Part shown: in pieces, positions 14,568 through 23,105 of the stretch
Layout: every line of letters starts with the position of its first letter
Position numbering within the stretch: the stretch's first letter is position 1
Assembly: GCF_019550915.1 (NCBI RefSeq)
Contig: NZ_JAHWCI010000005.1
Span: 248,001-312,000 of the forward strand
Origin: Mumia sp. zg.B17
GTDB lineage: Bacteria > Actinomycetota > Actinomycetes > Propionibacteriales > Nocardioidaceae
Direction: 5' to 3'
Length of the DNA: 64,000 bases
Notes under the pieces: model-generated
Databases searched by the model: none
Seen by the model: only the letters and a program-made list of their open reading frames with translations
Told to the model about the DNA's origin: nothing
Position numbers and translations under genes: made by a program

Positions 14568-17500
14568 TCAGTGGAAGTCGCGCGACGTCGTCCGCATCGT
14601 GATGGGGAGGCGCTCGAGCCGGTCGGCGTGCAGGTTGGTCGCGCCGTCGCGCCGCTCGACGATCCCGCGGACGACGAGCGCGCTGGAGTCGCGGGCGATC
14701 CGCCGGTAGCGCGACCACAGTCCTGCCGTGCAGATGACGTTGAGCATCCCCGTCTCGTCCTCGAGGTTGAGGAACGTGACTCCCCCGGCCGTCGCCGGGC
14801 GCTGCCGGTGCGTGACCAGGCCGGCGACCTCGATGCGGGTCCCCGGCTCGACCGCCGCCAGGTCGGACACGCGCAGCGCTTCGCGTGCGCGCATCGCCTC
14901 CCGGACGTGGTCCATCGGGTGGCTGTCCGGCGCGATCGCCGTCGACCAGAGATCGGCCATCGTGATCTCGGCCTCGCTCATCCCCGGCAACATCGGCGCG
15001 TCGCTGAGCACCGTCGTCCCCTCGAGCTGCCCAGGACTCTCCTGCGCGGCAGGCCCCGAGGACCACAGCGCCTCGCGCCGCGACAGCCCGAACCCGTCGA
15101 ACGCCCCTGCGGTCGCCAGCGCCTCGACCTGCGCCGCGGTCAGTGAGACCCGGCGGGTGAGGTCGGTCATCGAGGCGTACGGCCCACCGCGAGAGCGCTC
15201 CGCGACGATCCGCTCTGCCGCGTCCTTGCCCACCGAGGTGACCCCGGCCAACCCGAGCCGTACGACGAAGCGTCCGTCGCGGCGGTGCCACGCGTGGTCG
15301 AACGGCACGTCCGCGTCGAAGTCACCGACCGGTGGCTGATCCTGCTCGAGGCAGGCGTCGTGACCCGCGGACGCCAGAGAGGGACCCGCGGACGCCAGAG
15401 AGTGACCCGCGAGTGCCGGAGAGTGACCCGCGAGCTCGAGGTCGGCGCCTGCACCCGAGCGGTTCACGTCGGGGCGCAGCACCTCCACCCCGTGGCGCCG
15501 CGCGTCGGCGACCAGGCTCGCCGGCGAGTAGAACCCCATCGGCTGCGAGCGTAGGAGCCCCGCGAGGAACGCCCCCGGATAGTGCAGTCGCAGCCACGTG
15601 CTCGCATACACCAGCAGCGCGAAGCTGATCGAGTGCGACTCGGCGAACCCGAAGCTCGCGAACGCCTCGATCCGCTGGTAGATCTCGTCGGCCAGGTCGC
15701 CGGTGATGCCGTGCGCGGCCATGCCTGCGTACAGCGTCGCGCGCAGCCGCTCGATCTTCTCGACGCCGCGCTTGGACCCCATCGCCCGCCGCAGCAGGTC
15801 GGCCTCGTCCCCGGTGCAGCCGCCGACCTGCATCGCGATCTGCATCAGCTGCTCCTGGAACAGCGGCACGCCGAGGGTACGGCGAAGCACCGGCTCGAGC
15901 GCCGGGTGCAGATAGGTGATCTCCTCCTCGCCGGTCCGCCGCCGGATGAACGGGTGCACCGCGCCACCCTGGATCGGACCCGGCCGGATCAAGGCGATCT
16001 CGCACACCAGGTCATAGAAGCGTCGCGGCTTCAGGCGCGGCAGCGTCCCGATCTGAGCGCGGCTCTCCACCTGGAACACCCCGACCGAGTCGCCGCGGCA
16101 GAGCTGGTCGTAGACACCGGCCTCCTCCTTGGGGATCGACGCCAGGCTCCACTGCTCGCCGGTGTGCTCGGCGACGATGTCGAACGTGTGCTGGATGGCG
16201 CCGAGCATCCCGAGACCGAGCAGGTCGAACTTGACCAGACCCATCCAGGCGCAGTCGTCCTTGTCCCACTGCAGGACCGTGCGGTCCTCCATGCGGGCGT
16301 GCTCGATCGGGCACACCTCCCCCACCGGTCGGTCGGTGAGCACCATGCCGCCCGAGTGGATGCCGAGGTGGCGCGGCGCCTTGAGGAGCTGCTCGGCCAG
16401 GTCGAGCACCGGCTCGGGCACGTCCTCGGTCACCTCGTCGCGCGGCAGGCTGCTCCAGCGGTCGATCTGCTTGGACCACGCGTCCTGCTGCCCCTGGGAG
16501 TAGCCGAGCGCCTTGGCCATGTCACGGACCGCAGACTTCGGACGGTACGAGATGACGTTGGCGACCTGCGCGGCGTTGTGGCGGCCGTACTGCTCGTACA
16601 CCCACTGGATCACCTCCTCTCGCCGGTCGGAGTCGAAGTCCACGTCGATGTCGGGCTCCTCCTCACGGCTCGCCGACAGGAACCGCTCGAACGGCAGGTC
16701 GAACGTCACCGAGTCCACCGCCGTGATCCCCAGGGCGTAGCAGACCGCGGAGTTGGCGGCCGACCCCCGACCCTGGCAGAGGATCCCGCGCCCCTTCGCG
16801 AACGCGACGATGTCGTGGACGATGAGGAAGTAACCCGGGAAGTCGAGCTCCTCGATCACCGCGAGTTCCGCCTCCAGGCGCTCGTAGGTGCTCGGCGGGC
16901 CGTCGCGATAGAGCTCGGCAGCCCCGCGCCGCACCAGCTCGCGCAGCCACGACATCGGGGTGTGCCCGTCAGGCACCTTCTGCTTGGGCAGTCGCGGCTT
17001 GGCCCGGCGCAGCTCGAACGCGAGGTCGGCGGCGATGTCGACGGTCCGCTCCACCGCGCCGGGATATCGGGCGAAGAGGCGGGCCATCTCGAAGCCCGAG
17101 CGGAGGTGCGGTGGCCCCGCCGCGGGCAGCCATCCGTCCATCGCGTCCAGGCTGCGACGCGCCCGGACCGCAGCGACCGCCCCCGCGAGACGGCGGTCGT
17201 GGGGCGTTGCCGCGTGCACGTTGCCGGTCGCCACGGTGGGAAGCCCCAAGCGGTCCGCGATCGCCGCGAGCGCGTCGTTGCGGACGGAGTCGTACGGGTC
17301 GCCGTGGTCGGTGAGCTCGACGAGGACCTGGTCCTCGCTGAACCGGTCGAGCAGCGCCCGCACCTCCTTCTCGGCGGCGAGCTCGTCGACCTCGACGCCG
17401 GTCGGACCGACCAACGCCTGGCGTACGGCGCCCTTGCGGCAGCCGGTGAGCACGACCGCGTGCCGGCCGAGGCGGTCGGCGAGGTCGTCGAGGTCGTAGA

Positions 17501-18044
17501 GGGGTCGGCCCTTCTCGCCGCCCGCCAGGTGCGCGGCGGTGAGTGCCCCGGCGAGGCGGTGGTATCCCTCCTGTCCACGGGCGAGCAGCAGGAGATGAGT
17601 GCCGTCCGGATCTGCGGCGCCGTTCTGAGGACCGCGCAGGTCCAACGACAGCTCCGCTCCGAACACGGTCGGCAGACCGTGCACTGCCGCGGCCTCCGCC
17701 ATCCGCACCACCCCGTAGAAGCCGTCGTGGTCGGTGAGCGCCAGCCCGGTCAGCCGCAGCCGCACCGCCTCCTCGACCAGCGCCTCCGGGCTGCTCGCAC
17801 CGTCGAGGAAGCTGAAGTCGGAGTGCGCGTGGAGCTCGGCGTAGGGGACGTACGGCTCGTCCGGCTCCGGTGACGACTCCTCGACGGCGCCCGACGGCTC
17901 GTACGGGGCACGTTTGCGGGAGAACGCCGGACCGTCGCCGCCGTCGGGGACGTCGAAGGCAGGCGACTGCTTCTCCGGCGGCAGCCGCCCCGACAGCCGC
18001 CGCTCGAGCTCGGACCAGGGCATGTCGGGGTTGTTGAAGCCCAT
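14568..18044 (-). CDS. dnaE2: error-prone DNA polymerase III alpha subunit DnaE2
   Basis: 1158 aa translesion polymerase of the C family and third gene of the imuA'-imuB-dnaE2 mutasome, 15 nt after imuB. An N-terminal PHP domain (ELHAHSDFSFLDGASSP, about 70-90) is followed by the polymerase palm with PDIDVDFDSDRREEV (catalytic Asp cluster about 462-472), and a C-terminal OB domain ending in the RTTSRDFH tail typical of DnaE2. Residues about 871-895 hold a 7-aa tandem repeat (AGHSLAS-like) that is foreign to the family. Expression should be SOS-controlled from the promoter before imuA'. The ATG at 18044 is used; ATG at residue 8 is an alternative start. Confidence 0.95.
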   Translation of the reverse strand: MGFNNPDMPWSELERRLSGRLPPEKQSPAFDVPDGGDGPAFSRKRAPYEPSGAVEESSPEPDEPYVPYAELHAHSDFSFLDGASSPEALVEEAVRLRLTGLALTDHDGFYGVVRMAEAAAVHGLPTVFGAELSLDLRGPQNGAADPDGTHLLLLARGQEGYHRLAGALTAAHLAGGEKGRPLYDLDDLADRLGRHAVVLTGCRKGAVRQALVGPTGVEVDELAAEKEVRALLDRFSEDQVLVELTDHGDPYDSVRNDALAAIADRLGLPTVATGNVHAATPHDRRLAGAVAAVRARRSLDAMDGWLPAAGPPHLRSGFEMARLFARYPGAVERTVDIAADLAFELRRAKPRLPKQKVPDGHTPMSWLRELVRRGAAELYRDGPPSTYERLEAELAVIEELDFPGYFLIVHDIVAFAKGRGILCQGRGSAANSAVCYALGITAVDSVTFDLPFERFLSASREEEPDIDVDFDSDRREEVIQWVYEQYGRHNAAQVANVISYRPKSAVRDMAKALGYSQGQQDAWSKQIDRWSSLPRDEVTEDVPEPVLDLAEQLLKAPRHLGIHSGGMVLTDRPVGEVCPIEHARMEDRTVLQWDKDDCAWMGLVKFDLLGLGMLGAIQHTFDIVAEHTGEQWSLASIPKEEAGVYDQLCRGDSVGVFQVESRAQIGTLPRLKPRRFYDLVCEIALIRPGPIQGGAVHPFIRRRTGEEEITYLHPALEPVLRRTLGVPLFQEQLMQIAMQVGGCTGDEADLLRRAMGSKRGVEKIERLRATLYAGMAAHGITGDLADEIYQRIEAFASFGFAESHSISFALLVYASTWLRLHYPGAFLAGLLRSQPMGFYSPASLVADARRHGVEVLRPDVNRSGAGADLELAGHSPALAGHSLASAGPSLASAGHDACLEQDQPPVGDFDADVPFDHAWHRRDGRFVVRLGLAGVTSVGKDAAERIVAERSRGGPYASMTDLTRRVSLTAAQVEALATAGAFDGFGLSRREALWSSGPAAQESPGQLEGTTVLSDAPMLPGMSEAEITMADLWSTAIAPDSHPMDHVREAMRAREALRVSDLAAVEPGTRIEVAGLVTHRQRPATAGGVTFLNLEDETGMLNVICTAGLWSRYRRIARDSSALVVRGIVERRDGATNLHADRLERLPITMRTTSRDFH
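15361..15434 (-). repeat. 21-bp tandem repeat inside dnaE2
   Basis: Three and a half copies of a 21-bp unit (plus-strand core TGACCCGCGGACGCCAGAGAG, varied to GAGTGCCGGAGAG) are in frame and encode LAGHSPA / LAGHSLA / SAGPSLA / SAGHDAC. The unit length is divisible by three, so copy changes would keep the frame. Confidence 0.9.
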
Positions 18045-18059
18045 CAGTCGGCCCCGGCC

Positions 18060-19613
18060 TCAGTCATATCGGGCCTCCACGCACCAGACCCCGTCGCTGA
18101 CTCGCAGCAGCCACGCGCTGCCGTCGACCCCGACCACCTGGAACCGGGCCGCCCGCACCGCCTCCCGCGCGTCCCACCAGCGCTCGTCGACAGGCCACGG
18201 CCCTGCCCAGGCGGCCACCGGCCGGAGCTCGGCGTCGCTCGCGGCGAACCGCGCAGGCGCGGCCGTCACCATGCCCCGCTCGCTGACCCTGACCGGCTGT
18301 CCGGAGGAGCCGACCACCTGTGCCGGACGCGGTGGGTCGTAGACGGTGGCCGGCGCCGGTGCTGGCAGGCTGCCGGGCCACGGCGGTGCGGCCGGGCGCT
18401 CAGCTGAGAGCGGATCGCCCCACGGCACCAGCGTCCGTCGGTCGGAGGGACCTCGTCCGCCTCCGACGACCGCCGAGACCACGGCCTCCCGGCCGAGCAT
18501 GCTCTGCACCTTGGACGCGGCCCGGTGGATGCGCACGTCGGGGCCACTCCCCCACAGGCCCTCGGCATGGTCGGTCACCGGCGCCACGTCCTCCGGGATC
18601 AGCTTCACCCCGGTGATCGGCGCACTGACGGCCGAGACGGCCGTGCCCGATCCCGACGACGCCTGCAGCTGCCAGCGGACCCGGTCGACGATGTCGCCGG
18701 CGTCGAACCAGCGGGGATGCAGCCACTGACGCTCGGCGATCTGCCCGTCGTCGGTGTGCACCTCGACCCACAGGCTGGTGCAGACCAGCTGCCGCTCGGC
18801 GTGACCGGTGACGAACGCCTCGGCCGTCCGCCGGACGCTGAACGCGACCGCCTCCGCATCCTCGAGCGGCGGCTCGAACGAGACCTCGCGCTCGAGGTCC
18901 GAGGGAGGGCGGCGCGCCGCGAACGCCCGGTCGTCGGCGCCTCGAGCGAGCCGATGGGCGAGTGCCCCGTCGGGCCCGAACCGGGTCAGCACGTCGATCG
19001 GACGCAGAGCGGCGAACGCCCCGAGCGTACGGAGCCCGAGCCGCTGCAGCAGGCTCACCATCTCGGGCCGGTCGAGGACGCTCACCGGCAGGTCGGCGAG
19101 GAAGGCGGCCGACTCCCCCGGGGGCACCACGAGACTGTCCTGCACGCTCGCCTGCCGAGCAGCCTGCTCGGCAGCGAACACGGCATCGGCGACACCGAAG
19201 CGCACGTCGTCGATGCCGTGCTCGACCAGCCTCTCGGCGAGGACCGCAGCCGCGTGCTGCTCACCACCGAAGTAGCGGCCGGGACCCGCCACGCGGACCG
19301 CGCAGGTCCCCGGACGCAGCGGCTGCACCCCAGGAGCGATCTCCTCGACCGCGGCGAGCACCGGCTCGAACGCACGCACGTCGAGCCCGGGGTCGTAGTC
19401 GAGCGTCACCAGGTCGGGACAGCGCGCCTGTGCGTCGCGCATCCGCTGGCCACGGCGCACCCCCTCGGCGCGCGCGGAGGTCGAGCACGCCCGGACCTCG
19501 CCGCGCTCGAACAGCGCGATCGGTGCCCCCGGCGGCAGCCCGGCGCCGGCACCGGTGTGCCGGACCGCCCGGACGGGCCAGTCGGGGCACCACGCCACCA
19601 GGGTGCGCGCCAT
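18060..19613 (-). CDS. imuB: ImuB, inactive Y-family polymerase-like mutasome adaptor
   Basis: 517 aa. The fold is that of Y-family (DinB-like) polymerases, but the acidic catalytic residues are missing: the N-terminal position reads LVAWCPDWP and the place of the SIDEAY motif reads RPGTCAVRV, as known for ImuB. It bridges DnaE2 and the beta clamp. The ATG at 19613 overlaps the imuA' stop by one base (TGATG). The C-terminal third is rich in Pro/Trp and is the usual docking region. The frame open to 19841 is read through imuA' and is not coding. Confidence 0.93.
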   Translation of the reverse strand: MARTLVAWCPDWPVRAVRHTGAGAGLPPGAPIALFERGEVRACSTSARAEGVRRGQRMRDAQARCPDLVTLDYDPGLDVRAFEPVLAAVEEIAPGVQPLRPGTCAVRVAGPGRYFGGEQHAAAVLAERLVEHGIDDVRFGVADAVFAAEQAARQASVQDSLVVPPGESAAFLADLPVSVLDRPEMVSLLQRLGLRTLGAFAALRPIDVLTRFGPDGALAHRLARGADDRAFAARRPPSDLEREVSFEPPLEDAEAVAFSVRRTAEAFVTGHAERQLVCTSLWVEVHTDDGQIAERQWLHPRWFDAGDIVDRVRWQLQASSGSGTAVSAVSAPITGVKLIPEDVAPVTDHAEGLWGSGPDVRIHRAASKVQSMLGREAVVSAVVGGGRGPSDRRTLVPWGDPLSAERPAAPPWPGSLPAPAPATVYDPPRPAQVVGSSGQPVRVSERGMVTAAPARFAASDAELRPVAAWAGPWPVDERWWDAREAVRAARFQVVGVDGSAWLLRVSDGVWCVEARYD

Positions 19614-20299
19614 CAGCTCGCCACCCCGTAGCCGAGCGCCCCGGGCAGCGCCACGACCGTGTCGTCCCCGACAGCAGCCGGCTCGACGACCGCGTCCAGC
19701 CACAGCCGGGTGCGGTGCGGCCGCCCCCAGCGACCGGTCGCGGTCACGGTGACATGACGACGGCGCAGGTGACCGTGCCCGTCGCCCATCCCGGTCCAGG
19801 AGCTCTCGGTGACCTCGAGCCGGCCGGCGGCACGGGGCCACACGCCCGGGTGGGGCGTCAGCGCGACCACCGTGGTGCCGTGCTGTCGCAGACGTGCCGT
19901 GATCCGCTGCGCGTCACCGTCACGGACACGAGAGGAAGGGCGTACGACGATCGCGTCCGTCACGTCGGCGAGCGTGCTCACCACGTGCTGCCAGTGCTCA
20001 CCGGGCGCCGGGACGAGGATGGTCCGCTCGAGCGCGAGACCGAGCGAGGCTGCGGCCTCGGCTCCCATCTCGGGCACCCCCACCACGGCGCACCAGGCCC
20101 CGTCGATCGACGGGCCGGCGGCCAGCGCGAGAGCCAGGGCGAGGGAGTCAGCCACCTCGTACGTGGTGCCGCGCAGCAGCCCACCCGGCACCACCTGAGC
20201 CAACGCGGGCAGCGTCGGAAGGCGGTCCCGCACCTGCGGGGACGACCCCTCCATCGCCCGCATCCGCGCGGCAAGCTGATCGAGAACGGCTCCGGTCAC
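19613..20299 (-). CDS. imuA: ImuA' (RecA-fold-like mutasome protein)
   Basis: 228 aa, first gene of the mutasome operon. The N-terminus (LPALAQVVPGGLLRGTTYEV) and position in front of imuB-dnaE2 identify the ImuA' family, a RecA-like protein; no intact Walker A (GxxxxGKT) is present, as in the actinobacterial form. It starts with GTG at 20299, directly downstream of a LexA-regulated promoter; the transcript probably begins at or next to this GTG (leaderless). Its stop overlaps imuB. Role: works with ImuB and DnaE2 in damage-induced mutagenesis. Confidence 0.9.
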   Translation of the reverse strand: MTGAVLDQLAARMRAMEGSSPQVRDRLPTLPALAQVVPGGLLRGTTYEVADSLALALALAAGPSIDGAWCAVVGVPEMGAEAAASLGLALERTILVPAPGEHWQHVVSTLADVTDAIVVRPSSRVRDGDAQRITARLRQHGTTVVALTPHPGVWPRAAGRLEVTESSWTGMGDGHGHLRRRHVTVTATGRWGRPHRTRLWLDAVVEPAAVGDDTVVALPGALGYGVAS

Positions 20300-20305
20300 C
20301 CCTCC

Positions 20306-20334
20306 ATGTTCGAACAGATGTTCGAAGGAGTCAA
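20306..20334 (-). promoter_or_regulatory. mutasome promoter: TTGACT, 17 bp, GAACAT, leaderless GTG
   Basis: On the minus strand, TTGACT (20329-20334) is separated by exactly 17 bp from GAACAT (20306-20311), which ends 6 nt before the imuA' GTG. Spacing suits sigma-A-type recognition and a transcript starting at the GTG. Confidence 0.75.
20309..20326 (-). promoter_or_regulatory. LexA (SOS) box of imuA'-imuB-dnaE2
   Basis: TTCGAACATCTGTTCGAA is a near-perfect palindrome and matches the actinobacterial LexA consensus CGAACNNNNGTTCG. It fills the -35/-10 spacer and touches the -10, so bound LexA would block RNA polymerase. Confidence 0.92.
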
Positions 20335-20374
20335 ACGGGTGTCCACCGCCTGGCCGAGGGTGTGAACAACAGCA

Positions 20375-20406
20375 CCGCCGTCCCCCCGATCAGGGGGTAC
20401 GGCGGC
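20375..20406 (-). terminator. hairpin terminator of the ABC importer operon
   Basis: ACCGCCGT-CCCCC pairs with GGGGG-T-ACGGCGG (12 bp stem with one bulge, GATC-containing loop). On the minus strand it is followed by GCTGTTGTT, a partly U-rich tail. It lies between the importer ATPase stop and the mutasome promoter. Confidence 0.75.
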
Positions 20407-20427
20407 GCTGCGGCGTGCGCGTCGTGG

Positions 20428-22134
20428 TCAGGCCGAGGCCAGGAGGTCCCGTCCGGGGATGGCGTCGAGCAGCCTGCGCGTGTAGCCCTCGCGCGGGTTG
20501 TCGAACACCTCTCCCACGCCGGCGGCCTCGACGATCTTGCCGTCCTGCATCACCAGCACGTTGTCGGCGATCTGACGGACCACCGCGAGGTCGTGCGTGA
20601 TGAACAGATAGCTCAGACCCATCTCGGCCTGGAGGTCGTTGAGCAGCTCCAGGATCTGAGCCTGGACCAGCACGTCGAGGGCGGAGACCGCCTCGTCGAG
20701 CACGACGACCTCCGGCTCGAGCGCCAACGCGCGCGCGATCGCGACCCGCTGGCGCTGTCCACCGGACAGCTCGTTGGGGTAGCGCCGCATGATCGACCCC
20801 GGCAGCGACACCTTCTCGAGCAGGTCACGGACCTTGGCCTCGCGCTCCGCCGACGAGCCGATCCCGTGAGTCGCCAGGGGCTCCTCGATCGACTTGAAGA
20901 TGGAGTACATCGGATCGAGGGAGGCGTACGGGTTCTGGAAGACGGGCTGCATCTGGCGGCGCAGCGCCATCAGCCTCTTGCCCTTCAGCTGACCCGTGTC
21001 GTACCCATCGAAGTGGACCGTGCCGCCGGTCCGATCGAGCAGGCCGAGGACCATCCGCGCGACCGTCGACTTGCCCGAGCCGGACTCGCCCACGATCGCG
21101 GTGGTGGTGCCCCGACGCAGCCGGAAGCTGACGTCGTCGACCGCTCGGAGCTCGGTCTTGCGCCACGGACGGTCGCCCGGCAGCATGAACACCTTCGTGA
21201 GGTTCTCCACGACGATGATGTCGTCGTGGCCCTTGCCGACCTCACCCTGCGTCGTCGCGACCTGGGCCGCGATCTCGCCGGCGGTCTGCACCGCCTGCTC
21301 CCGGACCTCCGCGCGCGCCCGCACCGAGCTCAGGCGCTGCGACGCGATCGAGGGGGCCGAGGACACGAGCCGCTGGGTGTAGGGGTGCTCGGGGTTCTTG
21401 AGGATCTCCAGCGCCGGACCGGACTCCACGACCCGGCCCTTGTACATGACGACGATGTGGTCGGCACGCTCTGCCGCCAGACCCAGGTCGTGGGTGATCA
21501 GCAGCACCGCGGTGCCCAGCTCGTCGGTCAGGCCGTCGAGATGGTCGAGGATCTGCTTCTGGACGGTTACGTCGAGCGCCGAGGTCGGCTCGTCGGCGAT
21601 GAGGAGCTTGGGACGTGCGGCCAGACCCATCGCGATGAGCGCACGCTGGCGCATGCCGCCGGAGAACTCGTGCGGGTACTGGCGTGCACGACGCTCGACG
21701 TCGTTCAGGCCGGCCTCGGCAAGCAGCCCGTTCACGCGGCGATCGGCGTCCTTGCCCTTGGCGATGTCATTGGCGACCAGGGACTCTTTGATCTGCGTCC
21801 CGACCCGCCAGAGCGGGTTGAGGTTCGACATCGGGTCCTGGGGCACGAGGCCGATCTGGTCACCACGCAGGGACTCGAAGTCCTTCGTGCTCGAGTGCGC
21901 GATGTCCTTGCCGTCGAAGAGGATCTCGCCGCCGGTCACCCGCCCGGTGCCCGGAAGCAGCCCGATGATCGCGTGCGCGGTCGTCGACTTGCCCGAGCCG
22001 GACTCACCGACGATGGCGACGGTCTGGCCCGGGTAGACGGTCAGGTTCGCCCCCTCCACGGCAGGGATGGCCTTCTTGTCGGCGTAGAAGGCGACGTCGA
22101 GGTTGCGGACCTCGAGGAGTGGCTGCTGGCTCAT
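20428..22134 (-). CDS. fused DppD-DppF-type ABC transporter ATP-binding protein
   Basis: 568 aa with two complete ABC ATPase domains in one chain. Domain 1: Walker A GESGSGKS at about 42, signature FSGGMRQR near 155, Walker B LLIADEP. Domain 2: GESGSGKS near 345, LSGGQRQR near 458, VVLDEAVSALD. Each ends with the oligopeptide-type helical tail (HPYTQRLVSSAP; GYTRRLLDAIP), so it energises an oligopeptide/dipeptide-class importer. Last gene of the SBP-permease-permease-ATPase operon; its ATG overlaps the previous stop as ATGA. The domain-2 Walker B carries Ala-Val after Glu instead of the usual Pro-Thr/Val, a common variant. Confidence 0.95.
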   Translation of the reverse strand: MSQQPLLEVRNLDVAFYADKKAIPAVEGANLTVYPGQTVAIVGESGSGKSTTAHAIIGLLPGTGRVTGGEILFDGKDIAHSSTKDFESLRGDQIGLVPQDPMSNLNPLWRVGTQIKESLVANDIAKGKDADRRVNGLLAEAGLNDVERRARQYPHEFSGGMRQRALIAMGLAARPKLLIADEPTSALDVTVQKQILDHLDGLTDELGTAVLLITHDLGLAAERADHIVVMYKGRVVESGPALEILKNPEHPYTQRLVSSAPSIASQRLSSVRARAEVREQAVQTAGEIAAQVATTQGEVGKGHDDIIVVENLTKVFMLPGDRPWRKTELRAVDDVSFRLRRGTTTAIVGESGSGKSTVARMVLGLLDRTGGTVHFDGYDTGQLKGKRLMALRRQMQPVFQNPYASLDPMYSIFKSIEEPLATHGIGSSAEREAKVRDLLEKVSLPGSIMRRYPNELSGGQRQRVAIARALALEPEVVVLDEAVSALDVLVQAQILELLNDLQAEMGLSYLFITHDLAVVRQIADNVLVMQDGKIVEAAGVGEVFDNPREGYTRRLLDAIPGRDLLASA

Positions 22135-23105
22135 CGCTTCTTCGCCTTCGGGTCGAGGGCATCACGGACAGCGTCACCGAGCAGGATGAAGCTCAGCACG
22201 GTGAGCGCAAGAGCGGCGGCGGGGACGAACATCACGCCGAGCCGAGTGCCGGACCGGACCAGCCGCTGCGCCTCCGCGATGTCGTTGCCCCAGGAGACCA
22301 CCGTGAAGGGCAGGCCGAGCCCGAGGAACGACAGCGTGGCCTCGGCGACGATGAAGATGCCGAGCGACACGGTCGCGGTGACGATCACGGGAGACATCGC
22401 GTTCGGGACGATGTGACGCCACAGGTTGCGCGAGTCCTTGGCGCCGATCGCGCGGGCGGCATCGACGAACTCGAGGTTCTTGACCTCGATGACCGAACCG
22501 CGCATGATGCGGGCGATCTGCGGCCAGCCGAAGACGGCCAGCGTCACGACGACGGCGGCGATGCCGCCCCAGAACCCGCGGTCAGGGAACGCGTTCGTGA
22601 GCGCCGAGAGGCTCACGATGGCTGCCAGGATCAGCGGGATCGCGAAGAAGATGTCGCTGATGCGCGAGATGATCGCGTCGGCCCAGCCTCCCTTGAAGCC
22701 GGCGATCGCTCCGGTGATGCCACCGATCACGACGACGAACAGCGTGGTGAGGACACCGACGGCGACCGAGGCACGCGCTCCGTACAGGGTCCGCGACCAC
22801 ACGTCGCACCCCTGGAAGTTGAACCCGAAAGGATGGCCGGGCGACGGGGGGTCGAGGCTTCGGCCGACCTCGCAGAATCGCGGGTCGGCGTTGGTGAAGA
22901 GTCCGGGGAACGCGATCACCACGGCCAGGACGGCCAGGAGCGCGGCGGAGATGAGGAACATGGGGTTGCGGCGGAGCTGCTTCCACGCCTCCTTCCACTG
23001 GCTGGAGGGCGCCTCGTCCACCTGGATCGAGTCGACCGCCGCGAGCGGGGTCTCCTCGATCGGGGCCACGTAGCGCTCCTGCCCCGCGAGCGTCGGCTTA
23101 GGCAT
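22131..23105 (-). CDS. DppC-type ABC importer permease
   Basis: 324 aa inner-membrane permease with an N-terminal cytoplasmic extension, one helix near residue 45, an extracellular loop (RFCEVGRSLDPPSPG), and the binding-protein-dependent transport domain with about five helices. The EAA-type loop is DAARAIGAKDSRNLWRHIVPNA. The ATG at 23105 was chosen because it lies 8 bp inside the upstream permease gene, an overlap typical of coupled translation. Partners are the DppB-type permease and the fused ATPase next to it. Substrate class (peptides, nickel or other) cannot be told from the permease. Confidence 0.95.
   Translation of the reverse strand: MPKPTLAGQERYVAPIEETPLAAVDSIQVDEAPSSQWKEAWKQLRRNPMFLISAALLAVLAVVIAFPGLFTNADPRFCEVGRSLDPPSPGHPFGFNFQGCDVWSRTLYGARASVAVGVLTTLFVVVIGGITGAIAGFKGGWADAIISRISDIFFAIPLILAAIVSLSALTNAFPDRGFWGGIAAVVVTLAVFGWPQIARIMRGSVIEVKNLEFVDAARAIGAKDSRNLWRHIVPNAMSPVIVTATVSLGIFIVAEATLSFLGLGLPFTVVSWGNDIAEAQRLVRSGTRLGVMFVPAAALALTVLSFILLGDAVRDALDPKAKKR

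Noticed and set aside
15582-17873. 763-aa plus-strand frame over dnaE2
   Set aside because: Antisense shadow of a gene with intact polymerase motifs; composition and lack of any motif argue against coding.
20309-20326. Operator of the ABC importer operon
   Set aside because: The palindrome lies downstream of the importer stop and terminator and fits the LexA consensus within the mutasome promoter.
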